From: Ceratodon purpureus
Lineage: Eukaryota; Streptophyta; Bryopsida; Pseudoditrichales; Ditrichaceae
Length of the DNA: 64,000 nucleotides
NCBI GenBank assembly: GCA_014871385.1
Contig: CM026429.1
Span: forward strand, 6,297,080 to 6,361,079
Reading direction: 5' to 3'
The position numbers and the translations under genes are program-made. Numbering within the stretch: position 1 is the stretch's first letter; the number at the start of each line of letters is the position of its first letter. This document shows positions 1 to 11,567 of the stretch, piece by piece. A model generated the notes under the pieces. The model ran no database searches. It was not told the origin of the DNA and saw only the letters and a program-made list of their open reading frames with translations.

Positions 1-3000
1 GCCTGTAATGTTGTTGGCTCCATAGAGCCCTGTCCCATTGGCGGCTACCCGCCTCCCCCTGCGCGGCAAGCCTGTGACTGTCCAACTGTTCCAAGTCGGC
101 TGTGCGTGCCTGCAGTACTCGGGTAAGGGTATAATCGATGCTGTCGTCTGTCCTGCGGGTAGGGACCGTATACTCTGTAGGCATCAATGGATGGAGTCCG
201 TAAACCAACTGGAAAGGTGTGTACCCGGTAGAGACCTTAAAAGCAGTCCTATAAGATAATAGGGCGGTGGGCAAATGCTCATCCCAGTCGGTTCTGTTGT
301 CATTAACCAGTTTGGTCAGCAGCCGACCTAACACCTTGTTGGTTGACTCGGCCTGTCCGTTCCCCTGAGGATAATAGGTAGTCGAGGTGCGATGTTGCAG
401 TAAAAAGTGCTGCACCAAGTACTCAATAGCCTCATTGATAAAATGAGTCCCTTGATCACTGATTAGAGTCAGCGGACAGCCATAACGGGTCAGAATATGT
501 TCGTACAGGAACTTGGCAGTCACTGCTGCAGTATTAGTGCGCAGGGCCTTCGCTTCCACCCATTTGGTGGCATAGTCGGTTGCCACCAAAATGTACCTAT
601 TGCCGGTCCGAGCTGCTGCTGGCTTAATGGGGCCTACAAAGTCTAGACCCCACTTCATGAAAGGCTCCGCAGGTAGGCTAGTGACCAACTGAGCCAGACC
701 AGTGTTGGCTAAGCGGCCGACCCGCTGGCACTTATTACATGCTCTGCAGTACTCAGACACATCCTTGTGCATTGTCGGCCACCAGTAACCCGCATCTAAG
801 ATCTTCCTGGATGTGATGTCTTGTGAAAAGTGGCCCCCTGCGCAGCCGTCATGCATTTCCCTCATCACTGTCTCAGCCTGTATAGGGTCGAGAACCCTGC
901 GTAGCACCAGGTCTTGTCCCTTCTTGTACAGCACATCCTGAATCAGAGTATATGGTAATGCCTTGAGGGTTAATCTCCGCTTCTCATCCTTGGTCATCGT
1001 GGCAGTAGGTTCACCCGTGCGCAGGTAGTCCGTGACATCTTGGAGCCATTCTGGCTTGACATAAAACAGTCCTGCGTCTGGAAGCTGGTCTGGAACTCCT
1101 GTTGGCGCCTCGCCATTCGGAAGTCGGCTCAGCAAGTCGGCAGCGCCATGCGTCTTACCGGGCTTATACACCACCGTGAAATCGTATTCCTGGAAGAGCA
1201 GTAGCCAACGTGCAATCCGCCCCGACACTTGGGGCTTGTTAACCAGATATACAAGGGCCATGTGGTCCACATAAAAAACCAGCTTGTTTCCCAAAAGGTA
1301 ATGGCGATATTTATTTAAAGCATACACCATAGCTAGAGCTTCTTTTTCTGTTGTTGTATAATTCTTCTCAGCTGAATTCAACAATCGAGATGCATAAGAG
1401 ATGGGCTGATCGCACTTCCCATTCTGATTCTGAGCCAGCATGGCTCCCACTGCGATGTCTGAAGCATCGGTGTGAACGTGGAACTCCAGGTCCCACCTCG
1501 GGGCAACCAAAATCGGGGCATTGGTATATCTGTCCTTAATGTCCGCCCACGCAGCTTCACACTTCTCAACCCACTTGAACTCTTCAGTCTTCCGCATCAG
1601 CCTGGTGATGGGTTCCATGATGTGAGCATAGAATTTGATATAGATTCGATTGAACTGCGCAAAGCCGTTGAAGATCTGGACGTCGGTTGCATGTTGAGGT
1701 CGAGGCATATCCTGGATGACTTGGATCTTCTTAGGGTCTGGCATCTTGCCTGCCTTAGAAACAACATGCCCCAAAATGATGCCAGAAGCTACCAGAAAAG
1801 CACACTTTTCGGGATTCAAGCTGATACCATACTCCCGGCATTTTTCAAAACACAGTCGCAGCTTGAGCTGATGGTCGGCTATGTCACTGTAAACGGTAAA
1901 GTCATCTAAGAACAGCTTCATGAAGAGCCCCAGGTATTCCTTGAACGCCTTGTTCACAGCCCTCTGGTAGGTCGGCGGTGCATTAGTCAAGCCAAAAGGC
2001 ATGACTACCCACACGAAAGCACCCCACTCCGTGATGAAGGCTGTCTTGTGCCTGTCCTCTGGGGCAATGGAAATCTGGTAGTAGCCCGACCTACCATCCA
2101 GGAAAGTGTACATTTCGTAAGCTGCCACAGCATCTAAGACCTCTTCAGTAAACGGCAGAGGATAAGGGTCCTTCCTGGTGGCAGCATTTAATTTTCGATA
2201 ATCAATACAAATGCGTAATTGACCATTTTTTTTGGGGACAACAACAATAGGTGAGAGCCAAGTTGCCTCCTCGACTGGTACAATGAACCCTGCTGCTAGG
2301 AGCTTGTCTATGTCCTGTTTGACTATGCTGGCATAGTTGGGGTTCATCCTGTATCTAGCTTGATGGCTGGGAGGAACATCCTTCTCCAATACGATGCGAT
2401 GCTGGGCTACTGAAGGAGGGATGCCCTTCAGATCCTTGTAAGTCCAGGCAAAAACATCTGTATACTCTCGTAATAGATCCTCCGCTGCTTTGGCTAACGC
2501 TGGCTCCAGGTGGCTACCAATCTTCAAAATCTTAGGATCGTCCTCAGTGCCGACATTAATTTTCCGCAGCTGTTCCTCCTCGGTCAAGTTCCATGCTGCC
2601 ACCTTCATCTCCGCTAGCTTCTCTCGTACTGGGGTCTCATCCACCAGCACCTGTCCCTCTGTAAAGGTATAGAAATTCTCTGGATACGTCGCAGAATCCA
2701 AGGGAGGAGACAGTGCCTTCGCTGAGGCGGCTATGTCCAAGTCGGCTCGTAAGTCGGCTGCGTCAAAGTCGGCCTTGCGAAGGTCCGGTTGGTATAGGTC
2801 GGCTTCGTCATGTAGTGGAACGCGCAAGGACTCTGGGAGGGTAATGGTGCCGACTGCAAATATATCTTCTTCTGACTGTAAAAATCGATCTTCCTCCTCA
2901 TCAGTCAAACCTTCAGCTAGGTTGTAACACACCAGTACTTCTGGTAACTTGGGCAAGGGTCCTTGTCTCTGATTGATGGATATGGTTTTCACTGTACCAT

Positions 3001-3904
3001 TTCCTCGAATAGTCACTACTTTGTTCCCCCAGTCATGGGTTGCTTTGGCATCTATAAGCCAAGGTCGGCCCAGTAGCATGCTGTAGGCTTTGTTGACCTC
3101 CTTATTGCGGATGACTGTGAGACTAATATTGTACGGAATGCCGTGAATGTGAATCCGGACATTCCTAATCAGACCCACTGGCTCCACCACTGCCTGGTCT
3201 GCCATGCGTAATCTATAGGGGGCAGGTGATGGCTCCTTGAGTCCCAATGTGATTCGTTCTTCCTCCGTGATGAGATTTACTCCTGAGCCTCCATCTAGCA
3301 GAACATTCTCCAATGTTAATTTGCCCACCTGCACAGAGATCACCGGTAGACCCCTGTCAATATCCACTGCCCCAACAACGAGGCTAGGATTTACCTGTGA
3401 ACTTCCCGAGTTCCTTTTCTGGGTTGGCGAGGTAGCCGACGGTGAGTCTTTGTAACTCTCAGTGGATGGGGCAGAGCCAGTCATGGGCTTTGAAGGTGTT
3501 CGGATGTCAGGAAACACCTTAGCTCTCACATACTCTGTCAGGTTAGGAGCTACTTCCAGCAGTTCTCCCAATGATACCGTGATGGGTGTCTGTAATATCT
3601 GCCTACTGACTGTTTTTGCCAGGGCCTCTGGCTGTGGGGTAGCTGTACTCTTCACCTCCTCTTCTACAGCTTTCTTAGGTGCTGTTTGTAAGCAATCCGA
3701 GTCCGGGAACCCTGCCCAATCTCCTCCCAGAACCGGTCCCTCTTGAGTTGTGGCTTCAGGGTCAGCTGTTTTTGCCTTCTGGTCCTCTTCCTCAGCACGT
3801 CTAGCCTCCTCATTTTCCTTGTTGATTTCTTCTGTGAAGGCTATAACTCCTTTCGAAGGCGCTCCTCCTTCTCCCAGTCTGCTTGAGTCTTGGGTTGCCT
3901 CGGT
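1..3904 (-). CDS. pol: Ty3/Gypsy retrotransposon Pol polyprotein (protease, RT, RNase H, integrase), open at left edge
   Basis: One minus-strand frame stays open from 3904 to base 1, about 1300 codons with no stop, and runs out of the window. Domains follow Ty3/Gypsy order. A retropepsin-like segment with LLDGGSG lies near 3.29 kb, DGG in place of the usual DTG/DSG. Reverse transcriptase has [10 protein letters not shown] near 2.0 kb and the catalytic FLDD near 1.91 kb. RNase H has TDAS near 1.47 kb. Integrase has an HHCC zinc finger near 0.87-0.73 kb and then the DDE residues in DFVGP (about 0.64 kb), SDQGTHF (about 0.46 kb) and GNGQAES (about 0.35 kb). It overlaps the end of gag by about 60 bases in the -1 frame, so it is probably made by frameshifting, though I see no textbook slippery heptamer. 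The enzymatic part looks undamaged. The C terminus and any chromodomain lie outside the window. Confidence 0.93.
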
Positions 3905-5550
3905 TCAGGTTCCTTAAGCTCCTTGTCCTCTAGAGGGAGTCCAGCCCTCTCCCTGGCAGCCCTAGTCAGAATTGTGGCCACCTCTGGGTCGTCCAATTCC
4001 TGTAACTCTACACTGTTAACCCCCACAGTATTCGTTCCTTGTTTCTTAGCAGCCATGAATTGCTGAAAATCCAATTTATGTGGGCAGTTTCGCATCTGAT
4101 GGTCAGTGCCTAAACAGAGGAAACAGGCATCACTTCGCCCTGAACCGCCTGCTTGATACCCTCCTTGTCTGTTGTAAACTGGCCTCCCTGCATTGGTAGT
4201 CGGCTGCGTAGCCGACACCTCATGAACCCCCACAGTCGGCCGGCCTTCCGATTTTGAGAGTCTATTGTTCGGGTTGGCTGGGTTCACAAAGCAGTATGCA
4301 TCATCATGCCCGAATTTTTTGCACACAGTACAATACCTTCTAGGGATAGTATCAACCCCCTCTGCCTGAGTAGTGACAGTGTTAGCACGACTACTGGTCG
4401 GCTCCGGCTTCTTAGTCTGGAAGTACAACTTCTTACCGGATGCGTCAGTGCAGTTGGTCTCACAGCGTCTTGCTAACTCCTTAAGCTCAGTCAGGGTAGT
4501 AGCTGTAGAGCCGCTGGTAGTTACCTTAAGGTAGTCCAGTAACCCAGCTCGGAAGTATGTCAATTTAAATCCCTCTCCCACCTCAGTTTGCAGGCAATTT
4601 ACCAGCTTCATGAAGCGTTCATAATAATCCTGAACCTTTTCTCCTTCTCCCTGTTTGAACGTTCGCAATGTCATATAAACCTGCTCGTCTGAATCCTGCT
4701 CCCTATATCGCAGTTTGAATGCCTCCTTAGCCTCCTCCCAGGTACAGTAGAGATGGTGGTCTAACTAGTCATCAAACCAGCGCTGAGCCTTGTCCACCAG
4801 TGTTGTACCAAACAGAGTAATGATGACCTTCTCATCTGTTTTGCCATTAAACCAGACACACTTGTCAAAGTATCTGAGGTAGGCATCAAGGTCACTACCC
4901 TCCTTGTAGGCCCTATAAGGTAACTGCTTCCTCTGGGTACTAACAGGCGGCCTTGGCGGAGCTGAGTTAAGGTCCGTTGTCCGTACTACTGGTGCTACTG
5001 GAGGAAGTATGGCTGTCACTGGATAAGATGCTGGGACCTGGGGGGCAGTTGGTACAGTGGACGGACCTCCTGGAAAGGCGGTGGAACTGTAGCCGGTTGG
5101 TGCGGGAGCCAATGGTATGACTGGAGGGACCCCTTCGGATACCGCTCCAGGGATGGTCCCCACGAAAGTTGGCTCTACAGTTTTTCCAGAGTACCCAGCT
5201 GGTTGGGTCGGCTGTGTGGAATGATACACATCCCCGGTGAGATGATCCACGTATCATGGCAGCTTATGGACAGTCGAAGAATTCGCTGCAGGCAAAGGGT
5301 TAGGTATCACCCTCCCTTCGGTTGCTTCGGGTTCCACTGTATACCTGTAGGGGGGTCTTGGAATAGTCCCCTCAGTGCGCCCTTGGTCTGTTTTCCTCCG
5401 TTGGTCCTCCCACAGGTCCTGCAGTTGGGCCAACTCCTGTTTCTCACGCTCTAGACGTTCCTGCTCCTTCTGTTGGGCAATCAGTTGCTGTGCTGCTAGC
5501 TGTTGGGCCGCCAACTGTTGTGCCGCCAGTCTTTGCACAGCCTCTTCCAC
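3841..5550 (-). pseudogene. gag: Retrotransposon Gag (capsid and nucleocapsid), interrupted by stop codons
   Basis: Three consecutive segments share one minus-strand frame: 5550-5254, 5250-4765 and 4674-3841. They are separated by a TGA at 5254-5256 and a TAG at 4765-4767. The first segment is a glutamine-rich coiled coil with repeated AAQQL units. The second is a proline-rich linker that enters a Retrotrans_gag capsid-like domain. The third finishes the capsid and carries two CCHC zinc knuckles, CTVCKKFGHDDAYC and CFLCLGTDHQMRNC, both with the spacing C-X2-C-X4-H-X4-C. Both stops can arise from one C-to-T change. The 4765 stop falls inside the capsid domain, so it would truncate Gag before the knuckles unless read through. 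Gag overlaps pol at its 3' end. Confidence 0.85.
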
Positions 5551-6476
5551 ACGACGGTGTAAATCTTCCCCTTGCGGTGTTGGGTTCTTCTCTGTCCACT
5601 GCAGGGTTCAGTGTGCCAATGTTGCAGGGAAGCCACTCCTGAGGGTACACCTTGTTGTAGAGCCTCTAACTGCATTAGATATTTCCCTGGATCCTGTTTG
5701 CTTTGAGTCTGGCTGGCCTGGTGTTGCCTGGCTCTCTCCCGTCTTGCCATTAGCTCCGCTGCAAAGGCCTCTAGTGCCCTCTGATCTTCCTCTTCCGGCT
5801 CCCACCCTGACCGTAGTCGAAATTCATCCAAAAACTGAACATTTCTGTTATGAAGATTGTCTGAGGGGTGAAAGGGTCCTTGCTCCTGTACTGATCGACT
5901 CCTGGTTTCATCCATCTTCTGCCGCAGATTCTGGAATGCAGCGGGTAGCGTCTCAGGGGTCTTTGGCAAGTGTCCTGGTGATACAGGTCGGCTACGTAGC
6001 CGAGTCGGCTCCGCCTCCAGGTCGGCTCTGCCGGTAACTGTACTCGGCCACTGTGTTGGCTCCGCGAAGACCTCCTGCGTTTGACGCCTTTCTTCTCGGA
6101 AAGTATTGTAGTCGTCCACTGCAGCCGAAAAATCTCTCCTGAAAGACGCTGTTCTCTTCATGTCTTGGTACTTCCAAGGAGTGTTGGTTGGATCAGGTTT
6201 GCGACTCAGCCTATCCCCTTTTTCAGACTGCCTTTCCTCTCCAAATCTGCTCTCTCTTGTCCTCCCATCTGAGGATGAGAGGTCATTCTCCACCTCCATG
6301 TCAATCAGCTCACCGACTTGCTTGGCTGCACTTCCCTGCGAGCTAAGTCGGCTCTGTCCTTCCGCTTGCTTCTGCTCAGTAGTCCGTTCTTCACGTTGCA
6401 TATATCTTCGATATCGCTCCATTGCCTGTCTCTCAGCTTTGAAGTCGTTCATATCCCCCTCCTCCATGGCTTTCAC
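5496..6476 (-). pseudogene. N-terminal retrotransposon ORF, probably the 5' part of Gag, frame-shifted
   Basis: An open minus-strand frame of 326 codons just upstream of the recognised gag, in a different frame. It encodes a hydrophilic, charged product rich in Arg, Glu and Gln and starting MKAMEEGDMND. Amino acid composition stays gag-like to about 5.60 kb. Downstream of that the neighbouring frame, which starts the coiled coil, is the more plausible one, so a frameshift near 5.56-5.62 kb probably separates the two parts. I recognise no catalytic domain. It could instead be a separate leader ORF, as some plant elements carry, but position and composition favour an extended Gag N terminus. 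Confidence 0.5.
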
Positions 6477-7616
6477 TGGCCGTAGTGATCAGGCGACCGT
6501 CTCTGTACTGGTCTCTCTTGCTCCAGTCCTGCCGGGCCGTTACTGCCTGTCAGAGTGAATGCTCCTGGTCGGTTGTTCCCAATCGGTTGATAATGACTCC
6601 TGGTCTGCCTCTTCGGCAGTCTGTATCTCTGCAAATCAGCACTCACTGACCCAACACTTGGTGTGTGGTCTGGTCAATACTAACACGCAGTTGTACAGGG
6701 TTCCGAACAAGGCTAAAGTAATTCAGAACTGTTCTGTCTGCCTATTTCTATCCCCTTTTTCGTACTGAATTAATTTCTAGAATTTGCAGTCTATGGGTGA
6801 TAGTGTTAGTTACCACTGTGACTGTCCTGGGTCAAAAATTAACCTTCTGCCCAGGTTTTCACATCCATCAATTTTCCCAAATTACTTTAAACCCACCTCT
6901 TACAAGGTGCCTAAATCGACCCACATCCTCAACCCGAGGTCCGCAGCCGACCCAGGTCTCAATTTCAGGTACCCAAATTCAAATTTCAAAATCTCAACAG
7001 TTTTTTAAACATCTTTGAATCTTTGAATCTGGTGTTTTTGAATTTTGAATACACAATTTTTCGTGAGTTACTTACCTTTCACCCCCTGTTTTTTCAGTGG
7101 ATGTTCGAATGTGACCTGAATCACCCTCTATCTCCTTTTTCGCTGTGGAACTGCCCTCAGTTCACAAGGTGGGTGTCAGCCAATTCGCTTCTCCTTCAAC
7201 TGCTCACAGTACCTGCGCCCAAACAGCCTGAAGCAAGATTAATATGCTGTTACTGTCTTTCTGAACACATACTGGAACTGCCACTGTGTCTGTACCATTG
7301 TTTTCTGCCCAGAAAACACCTGAACCCAAAACTGTCCCTGTCCCTCTCTACTACAGCAGTGTGCGGAATTCAGATAACTAGAGCTGGGCTGTGTGCTTGC
7401 TAGCACTACTGCTTGCCCTTTGCAATACTGCAATGGCTTTCAGCATCTGGCAGGGACTGCTTAGCACCTCGGACTCACAGGGCAGTGATTTCAGCACACC
7501 TACGAACACCTCTAGCAGTCAGTACTGCCTTTCTGCAGATCGAATGACTGACTTTCAGACCTCTCTAGTGTGTGGACAGCCTTCAGCAAGCAGGAGATCA
7601 CATGATCCGAACTAAA
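6477..7616 (-). other. Retrotransposon 5' untranslated leader
   Basis: About 1.1 kb between the first gag-like ORF and the putative primer-binding site. Only short open frames are present and none resembles a protein I know. Base composition matches the retrotransposon rather than the AT-rich spacers. A GCCGAC motif occurs near 6.95 kb. Confidence 0.5.
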
Positions 7617-7628
7617 GCATGGTCGCCA
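7617..7628 (-). other. Putative tRNA primer-binding site
   Basis: Read on the minus strand this is TGGCGACCATGC. It begins with the obligatory TGG that pairs with a tRNA CCA end, and sits one base inside the proposed LTR end (the LTR ends CA, then T, then TGG). I did not match it to a specific tRNA, so the call rests on position and the TGG start. Confidence 0.35.
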
Positions 7629-7629
7629 A

Positions 7630-8100
7630 TGATAGAGGGAGGATTTATCAACCAAACCCTAATTCTATAAACCCATCAAAACCCTAGAAAACCCAACACA
7701 TCCAAGTACTCCAAACACTCATAACAAGCTAGAAACATACAATACAAGTGAAGAAAACAGTCAAAACTGCAATTAATGAGTCAAAAACAGTCCATAATCA
7801 TGGTACAGCAGCCTCTAATGGCTCTCAGACTCCTCTAACTCTAACTGCTCTAGTCTGGAATGATTACAGGAAACCCTAAAGTTGCCTCTTAAACCCCCCT
7901 TGAACCTGGCGACTATCATCCAGTCGGCTGGACAGAGTTCATCCAGTCGGCTGGACAGAGTTCATCCAGATGACTGGATGACTGTCTGGGGACTGCCAAG
8001 GTAAAAACTGAGGGGACCTAAAGGAAACTAAGAAAAAAGGGGGAGAGTGATCTCCGGTTAACATTCTAACTGCCACAGTGAAATCAGAAACTTAGAACTC
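7630..8100 (-). repeat. Putative 5' LTR of the Ty3/Gypsy element (outer end uncertain)
   Basis: In element orientation this stretch ends with CA directly before the putative primer-binding site. It contains two tandem 23-bp copies of a unit with GTCGGCTGG at about 7917-7962, followed by a diverged third copy. The inner end at 7630 fits the TG...CA convention. The outer end is a guess because the matching LTR lies outside the window. Confidence 0.4.
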
Positions 8101-8107
8101 ACTTATT

Positions 8108-8508
8108 CATTAGGTGTAATTTGGGGTCATGAAAAGGCCGTGTAAGCCTGCCCTTTCTAGGTGAACTCCCTGCTGCCCCCCGCACTGTCGCTGGCAGCGG
8201 GTGCCAGAGTCGCTGCCCGCACAGAACTGCGTGGCGCACTGTGATTAACGGTTCTCGGAATAATTCTTGAGACATAAACGACTTGTCTCGGGGTTTGGTC
8301 CCAAGTGAGCAGGTGATGTCAGTCCGGCACTGTAGATTGTGCCTTCCACACGCCTTGCACAGAGGTCATTGGTTCGAGCCCTTGTGGCGGTTGCTGGCAC
8401 CACGGTGGCACAGCCGGTGCCATGTCAAAAAGTACGCGGGCAGTGCCCGTTTTTTTCTCTCATGTGCCGCTTACACGGCCTTTTCGTGACCCGATTTTGC
8501 ACCTAATG
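8108..8508. mobile_element. 401-bp element with 40-bp terminal inverted repeats (MITE or foldback) carrying a tRNA-like B box
   Basis: Bases 8108-8147 and 8469-8508 are inverted copies of each other with only a few mismatches; both begin CATTAGGTG when read inward. The interior is GC-rich, in contrast to the AT-rich DNA on its right. It contains GGTTCGAGCCC near 8.37 kb, a good RNA polymerase III B box, with a weaker A-box-like stretch upstream. No coding capacity is apparent. I see no clear target-site duplication. It lies beside the proposed LTR, so it may have inserted at or near the retrotransposon end. Confidence 0.6.
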
Positions 8509-10766
8509 TTTTTAATTTTTTTTTCATATACTAAATAATTTAATAAAATAAATTTATTATTCCCTTCTTCCTACTGAAATACCGTTGTTTGCTAATAATA
8601 TCAACTTTAAGAATCTTTCTATTATTAACAATGTGTGTTAGCCGTAAATAGTAAGTTGACCAAATTAAGAAACAATGATCTTATTTAGGGACATATATTT
8701 TAGGCAATTAGTGGAACAGAGGGAGCATAAATTTTAAAATGGAAATATTTACAAATTAACTTTTAGAAATTTTACTATTATATTTTTTATTTTTGTAAAA
8801 GTAAAAAATTATTTTGATTGATTGAATCAAGTGATTATTAATTGATAAATGTTTTCATATAAATTGTTTATTGCACCCTAATTCTTTGATTTTGATAATT
8901 TTGAGTTTTGGTTATTTTTACCATATTTTGGATTATAAAATAGGGGCTATAAAACCCAAAATCCAATGATATCAACCCTAGCTACCCCACGATCGTTGTT
9001 TTGAGTGAACCCTAAGACTTAACGAGCAAAGGGTCCGGTAGGACTCGTTGCCTTTATTCAAACCCTTCTCACTCCGCTCGACATGCATGAAAAGCCTTAC
9101 ATTATTCATACAACTTCATGAAAAATATGCATTTTATTTATAAAACTTAATTGAATTTATTAAAAAAATAAAATTATTTTCCTAGTTTTTTCCTTAGAGA
9201 AATAATAACAGTAAACAATTGAAATAGTATATTTTCATTCAACCCCAACTGAAAATCTGTTTCCATCTCCATCCATTACTCGTTCAGTATCTATTGGAAA
9301 TCCAACCTGTAAGTTCGCACACCCTAAACAACCCACTCCCAATTCCAAACGCTGTCCTCGAACTGCAGCACACGCCTTGAGGGCATCCCCCGGATTCTGG
9401 CTTCTCCACCTGTGACCTTATTGGCCCATTGGCCCGGACCCCAAGTTGTGCAAGTGGAGAAACTGTTCATCCACTATTGAGAATCCGGTGTACCTTCCAC
9501 GCGTTTATACCATTATTCACCATCTCTCCGGCAACACCAATTCACGACTCAACATTCGCAAGATGATCTGCCGCACTTGATGTTGCGATCTGTGGGGTTG
9601 ATCTGAGGGCAACTGGGAGTCTGCCCAGGAGTCCATGCGATCGATCTGCGCCAGTCTGGTGCTTCGTTGCGGTGGTGAGTGAGCGGACTTCGAGCTCCTT
9701 GTTGTCGATCGGGTGAAGGGGTGACTGTCTGTACTGCAAGGGTTTTGACGTTTTGACTGAGCACATGGGCTGTGGAGTGTGGAGTGTGGAGTGCTTGCAC
9801 GGCGTTGGGACTAGTGGTCATGTTCGTGGCGGAGGAGATGAGCTCAGCTGCCTAGTGCGCTTCTGATCTGCCTGATCGATGGCTTCTGGTAAGAGTTTAC
9901 TTCAAAAGCGGTATCATTGCGGTGCCGGGACATTAGCAATTCTGGTTTCTGATTGTGTCAGGGTCGTCGACTGAATGTTGTAGGGGTTCTCCGCGCATCG
10001 TGTACACAGGGTGTGGTGCTATGGAATGATTTGAAGATTTACCCTTCTCTCCGTTTGAAGGGTGTGGTTGTGGTGGATTTGGTCAAGTTCTGATCCACAA
10101 TGTTTGTGTGTGGGTGGGCTATGAATTTTAGGCAACCGTAGTCAATCGCGATGAACTAGGACATTTTAGGTGCAGATAGTTGAGGCGCCAAAACGTGGTC
10201 GCGGACTGTGTTTATCACTGCGCTGGCTCGTTTTATAGGTCCGATCTGGATTCTGATTGAATCGTTTGCCCACGATTGATCTTTCAGCCGTAGCCACGGG
10301 TTTCATGGAGTATCTGTGTGTAGATTCTGTTTGCCTTGGAGTCGTTGAACGCTTTGCTCTGGGTTATCAAATCAACGTCTTATATGTGTGACCATCGGGG
10401 CTGAACATATTTGTTCTTATGAGGAGTGGGCGGGTCAAATGGCTTAGGGTTCAGATGCTAATAGGATCTGGACTTGTCAGATGCCCACCCTCTCCAGCAC
10501 CATCTCTTCGCTCTCTTTGCACTTTGTCTGTATTGTAGCCATATATCAATCTTCTCAGTATTCCTTCATGGTCAGTTGGGCATGTTCAGTAAGAGAAACT
10601 ACTTTCTATGTCTGGAGACTACTTTGAAAGTCACGGACTCTCTTGAGCCACGTTGCTGGAAACATTGTTCGCAACCATGAACTCAGATTTTTCAGCCAGA
10701 GCTGGCTGAGCAAAGTACCGAATGTAGTAGTGTGCATAACTGTCTGGTTATATTGTCTCTAAGCAG

Positions 10767-10857
<91 letters not shown>

Positions 10858-11567
10858 CAGACATATATAGACAAAGAATCATGTAACCATAAGCTAACCT
10901 CACCTTTGTGTAGCAATTTGCTTGTTTCTATTTCCGAACATAACCTAGAGCCATAAATCCTTTTAGCTGGTGCGCTATTGAGATCAGTCTCTATTTGATG
11001 CTTGAGCCTGCTTACCGTTGTTTATAAATTTGGGGACAATTTGAATGCATTCGCAGAACTCTAGATCAAATTCTGGAGTCGGTGGAAACGAATTATAACA
11101 TGCCACCCTGTTGGATCGCGATGTGGGATGAAGTGTGACTGTCCTTGATTGACGGTTGACGTCTACCGTGTGCGGGCACATTGTCAGCTCACTGGATTTC
11201 AATTGTTCTTAAGTAGGTCCCAACAGCTTGTGTTCAGTTCGGCCGAACAGCTTGTTGATTCCCAAGCAAGTTGCTTCCTTCTGGAGGAGTTTCAATGTGG
11301 GTTTCAATCTTATTTACTCGCCTGATCGTTGCCAGAAGTTGATCTGTTCATATTACTATTGAATAAGGACATTTCACGTACAAATAGCGGAGCCGCCTGA
11401 CTACAATGTCGTTAATTCCTTGGCGTACGGACTAGTTTTTAAGTGTCCGGATCTTTTGTCGATACATAAGGAGGTTGATAGCTGAGCTGGTGAGCTGCAC
11501 AATATCTGTTTCTACATGATCAAATGGTGATCTTACGTAACCTCTCAAATGTGCAGGAGAAATCTCC
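8509..11567. other. AT-rich spacer and upstream region of the HNL gene
   Basis: Bases 8.5-9.24 kb are strongly AT-rich with nothing recognisable. From 9.24 kb base composition rises to that of the genic DNA. The sequence probably holds the promoter and 5' UTR, with possible UTR introns (splice-like AG just before the start codon at 11.55 kb). No protein-coding exon was recognised. Confidence 0.5.
10771..10855. repeat. (AT)n microsatellite, about 42 units
   Basis: An uninterrupted alternating AT tract of about 85 bases flanked by similar AAGCAGACA sequences on both sides. It lies about 0.7 kb upstream of the HNL start codon. The open frames through it encode only Tyr-Ile repeats and are not genes. 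Confidence 0.97.

Noticed and set aside
5375-6558. Plus-strand open frames over the gag region
   Set aside because: Antisense shadows of the retrotransposon; the minus strand carries the zinc knuckles and pol in order.
8283-8489. 68-residue frame inside the inverted-repeat element
   Set aside because: It overlaps the B-box region and the right terminal repeat and shows no protein similarity.
10692-10956. Open frames on both strands with Tyr-Ile repeats
   Set aside because: Produced by the (AT)n microsatellite.
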